Shown here: positions 6,438 through 6,924 of the stretch, one piece after another | Layout: the number at the start of each line of letters is the position of its first letter | Position numbering within the stretch: the stretch's first letter is position 1 | Origin: an uncultured Pseudomonadota bacterium | Lineage (GTDB): Bacteria; Pseudomonadota; Gammaproteobacteria; Burkholderiales; Casimicrobiaceae | Assembly (NCBI GenBank): GCA_937958295.1 | Contig: CALFEY010000076.1 | Span: 1-6,924, forward strand | Direction: 5' to 3' | Length of the DNA: 6,924 nt | The notes under the pieces: generated by a model | The model's database searches: none | Told to the model about the DNA's origin: nothing | What the model saw: only the letters and a program-made list of their open reading frames with translations | Program-made: the position numbers and the translations under genes

Positions 6438-6445
6438 ATAACAAG

Positions 6446-6924
6446 ATGACGTACCCGCAAGATCGCTTCGCCGTGAAACCCCTGGCCGCCGCCATGGCGC
6501 TCGCGCTGTGGACCAACGTCGGGCTGGCCGCACCCACGCCGAACCAGATGCCGGGCGCCGGCAGGATCATCGCGGTGAGCTCAGGCTCCGTGGGGACGTC
6601 CCAGGGCAATGTGGGCACGAACCTCACGGGCCTCGTCTCGGGCGGGGGCATCGGCATCGACGGCAAGGTGGTGATCCGGTGGGGCGGCACGGGGGCACCG
6701 GTGGACGGCACGAATCCGCAAGGCTTCAACCTGGGCTCCAACGCCACGATGTACTTCGGCGCCATCGCGCCGAACTCCGCGGTGCTCAACATCGATGCTA
6801 GCGGCAATCCCTCGCAGATCTACGGGAACCTCATCAGCACCGCGTGCCCGACTGCGGCGGTCGGGCCCCTCAGCGCCTGCGGTGTCCCCGCCTTCGCGCC
6901 GGCCATCTTCGTAGCCAGTGCCAA
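6446..6924 (+). CDS. Filamentous-haemagglutinin-like two-partner secretion exoprotein, N-terminal part (3' end outside window)
   Basis: The frame is open to the window edge (159 complete codons plus two bases), so only the N-terminus is visible. A signal peptide is clear: a basic start, then the hydrophobic stretch PLAAAMALALW (about 12-22), with likely cleavage after VGLA near residue 28. The mature part starts APTPNQMPGAG and continues with beta-strand-rich sequence resembling the TPS (haemagglutination activity) domain, the segment a TpsB/FhaC-type outer-membrane pore recognises for export. Diagnostic pieces are KVVIRW (74-79), GFNLGSNATMYFG (93-105), SAVLNI (111-116) and NPSQIYGNLIS (121-131). 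FVASA at the edge fits the strand before the family's NxNG-type motif. Such proteins are usually large beta-helical adhesins or toxins; the final length and type cannot be judged here. C134 and C145 lie in an apparent insertion. Start alternatives are ATG 6431 (5 more residues) and ATG 6392 (18 more); 6446 has the better Shine-Dalgarno. No promoter was recognised. Confidence 0.82.
   Translation, partial: MTYPQDRFAVKPLAAAMALALWTNVGLAAPTPNQMPGAGRIIAVSSGSVGTSQGNVGTNLTGLVSGGGIGIDGKVVIRWGGTGAPVDGTNPQGFNLGSNATMYFGAIAPNSAVLNIDASGNPSQIYGNLISTACPTAAVGPLSACGVPAFAPAIFVASA

Noticed and set aside
1..6924. Search for CRISPR arrays, tRNA or rRNA genes, insertion sequences and attachment sites
   Set aside because: No regularly spaced repeats, cloverleaf-like segments, transposase-like coding or paired terminal repeats were seen on reading either strand.

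Overview
The window is a compact, GC-rich, all-plus-strand stretch of a proteobacterial chromosome. The order smc, zipA, ligA points to the beta/gamma-proteobacteria. The ZipA type, base composition and OxyR sequence make a betaproteobacterium the best guess. I cannot name the genus from sequence alone.

Layout: (1) 1-270 is the last 89 codons of the chromosome-segregation ATPase SMC, with its Walker B, D-loop and H-loop. (2) A 76-base gap carries a good -10 box and a clear Shine-Dalgarno, followed by zipA (347-1573). (3) ligA (NAD-dependent DNA ligase, 1590-3644) follows 16 bases later. (4) galU (UTP-glucose-1-phosphate uridylyltransferase, 3641-4516) starts inside the ligA stop as an ATGA overlap. 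(5) oxyR (peroxide-sensing LysR-type regulator, 4535-5446) follows after 18 bases, with both redox cysteines at the positions used by E. coli OxyR (199 and 208). (6) An 84-base spacer ends in a very strong Shine-Dalgarno for a classical short-chain dehydrogenase/reductase (5531-6298). (7) A 93- to 147-base spacer, depending on the start used, holds hairpins and a short tandem repeat. (8) The window ends inside the start of a filamentous-haemagglutinin-like exoprotein (about 6446 onward), which has a signal peptide and a TPS-type secretion domain and is cut by the window edge.

How the genes fit together: smc, zipA and ligA cover chromosome segregation, septum assembly and Okazaki-fragment sealing. 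galU supplies UDP-glucose for envelope polysaccharides. zipA through oxyR are packed tightly enough to be one transcript, which would tie a redox regulator to housekeeping genes. The SDR and the exoprotein look like separate, more variable units. No mobile element, CRISPR array, tRNA or rRNA was seen, and no stretch longer than 300 bases lacks a gene.

Most of the window is ordinary core genome. The points most worth a second look are the divergent secretion domain with a cysteine-bearing insertion at the right edge, the apparent two-lobed C-terminal half of ZipA, and the ligA-galU-oxyR packing.
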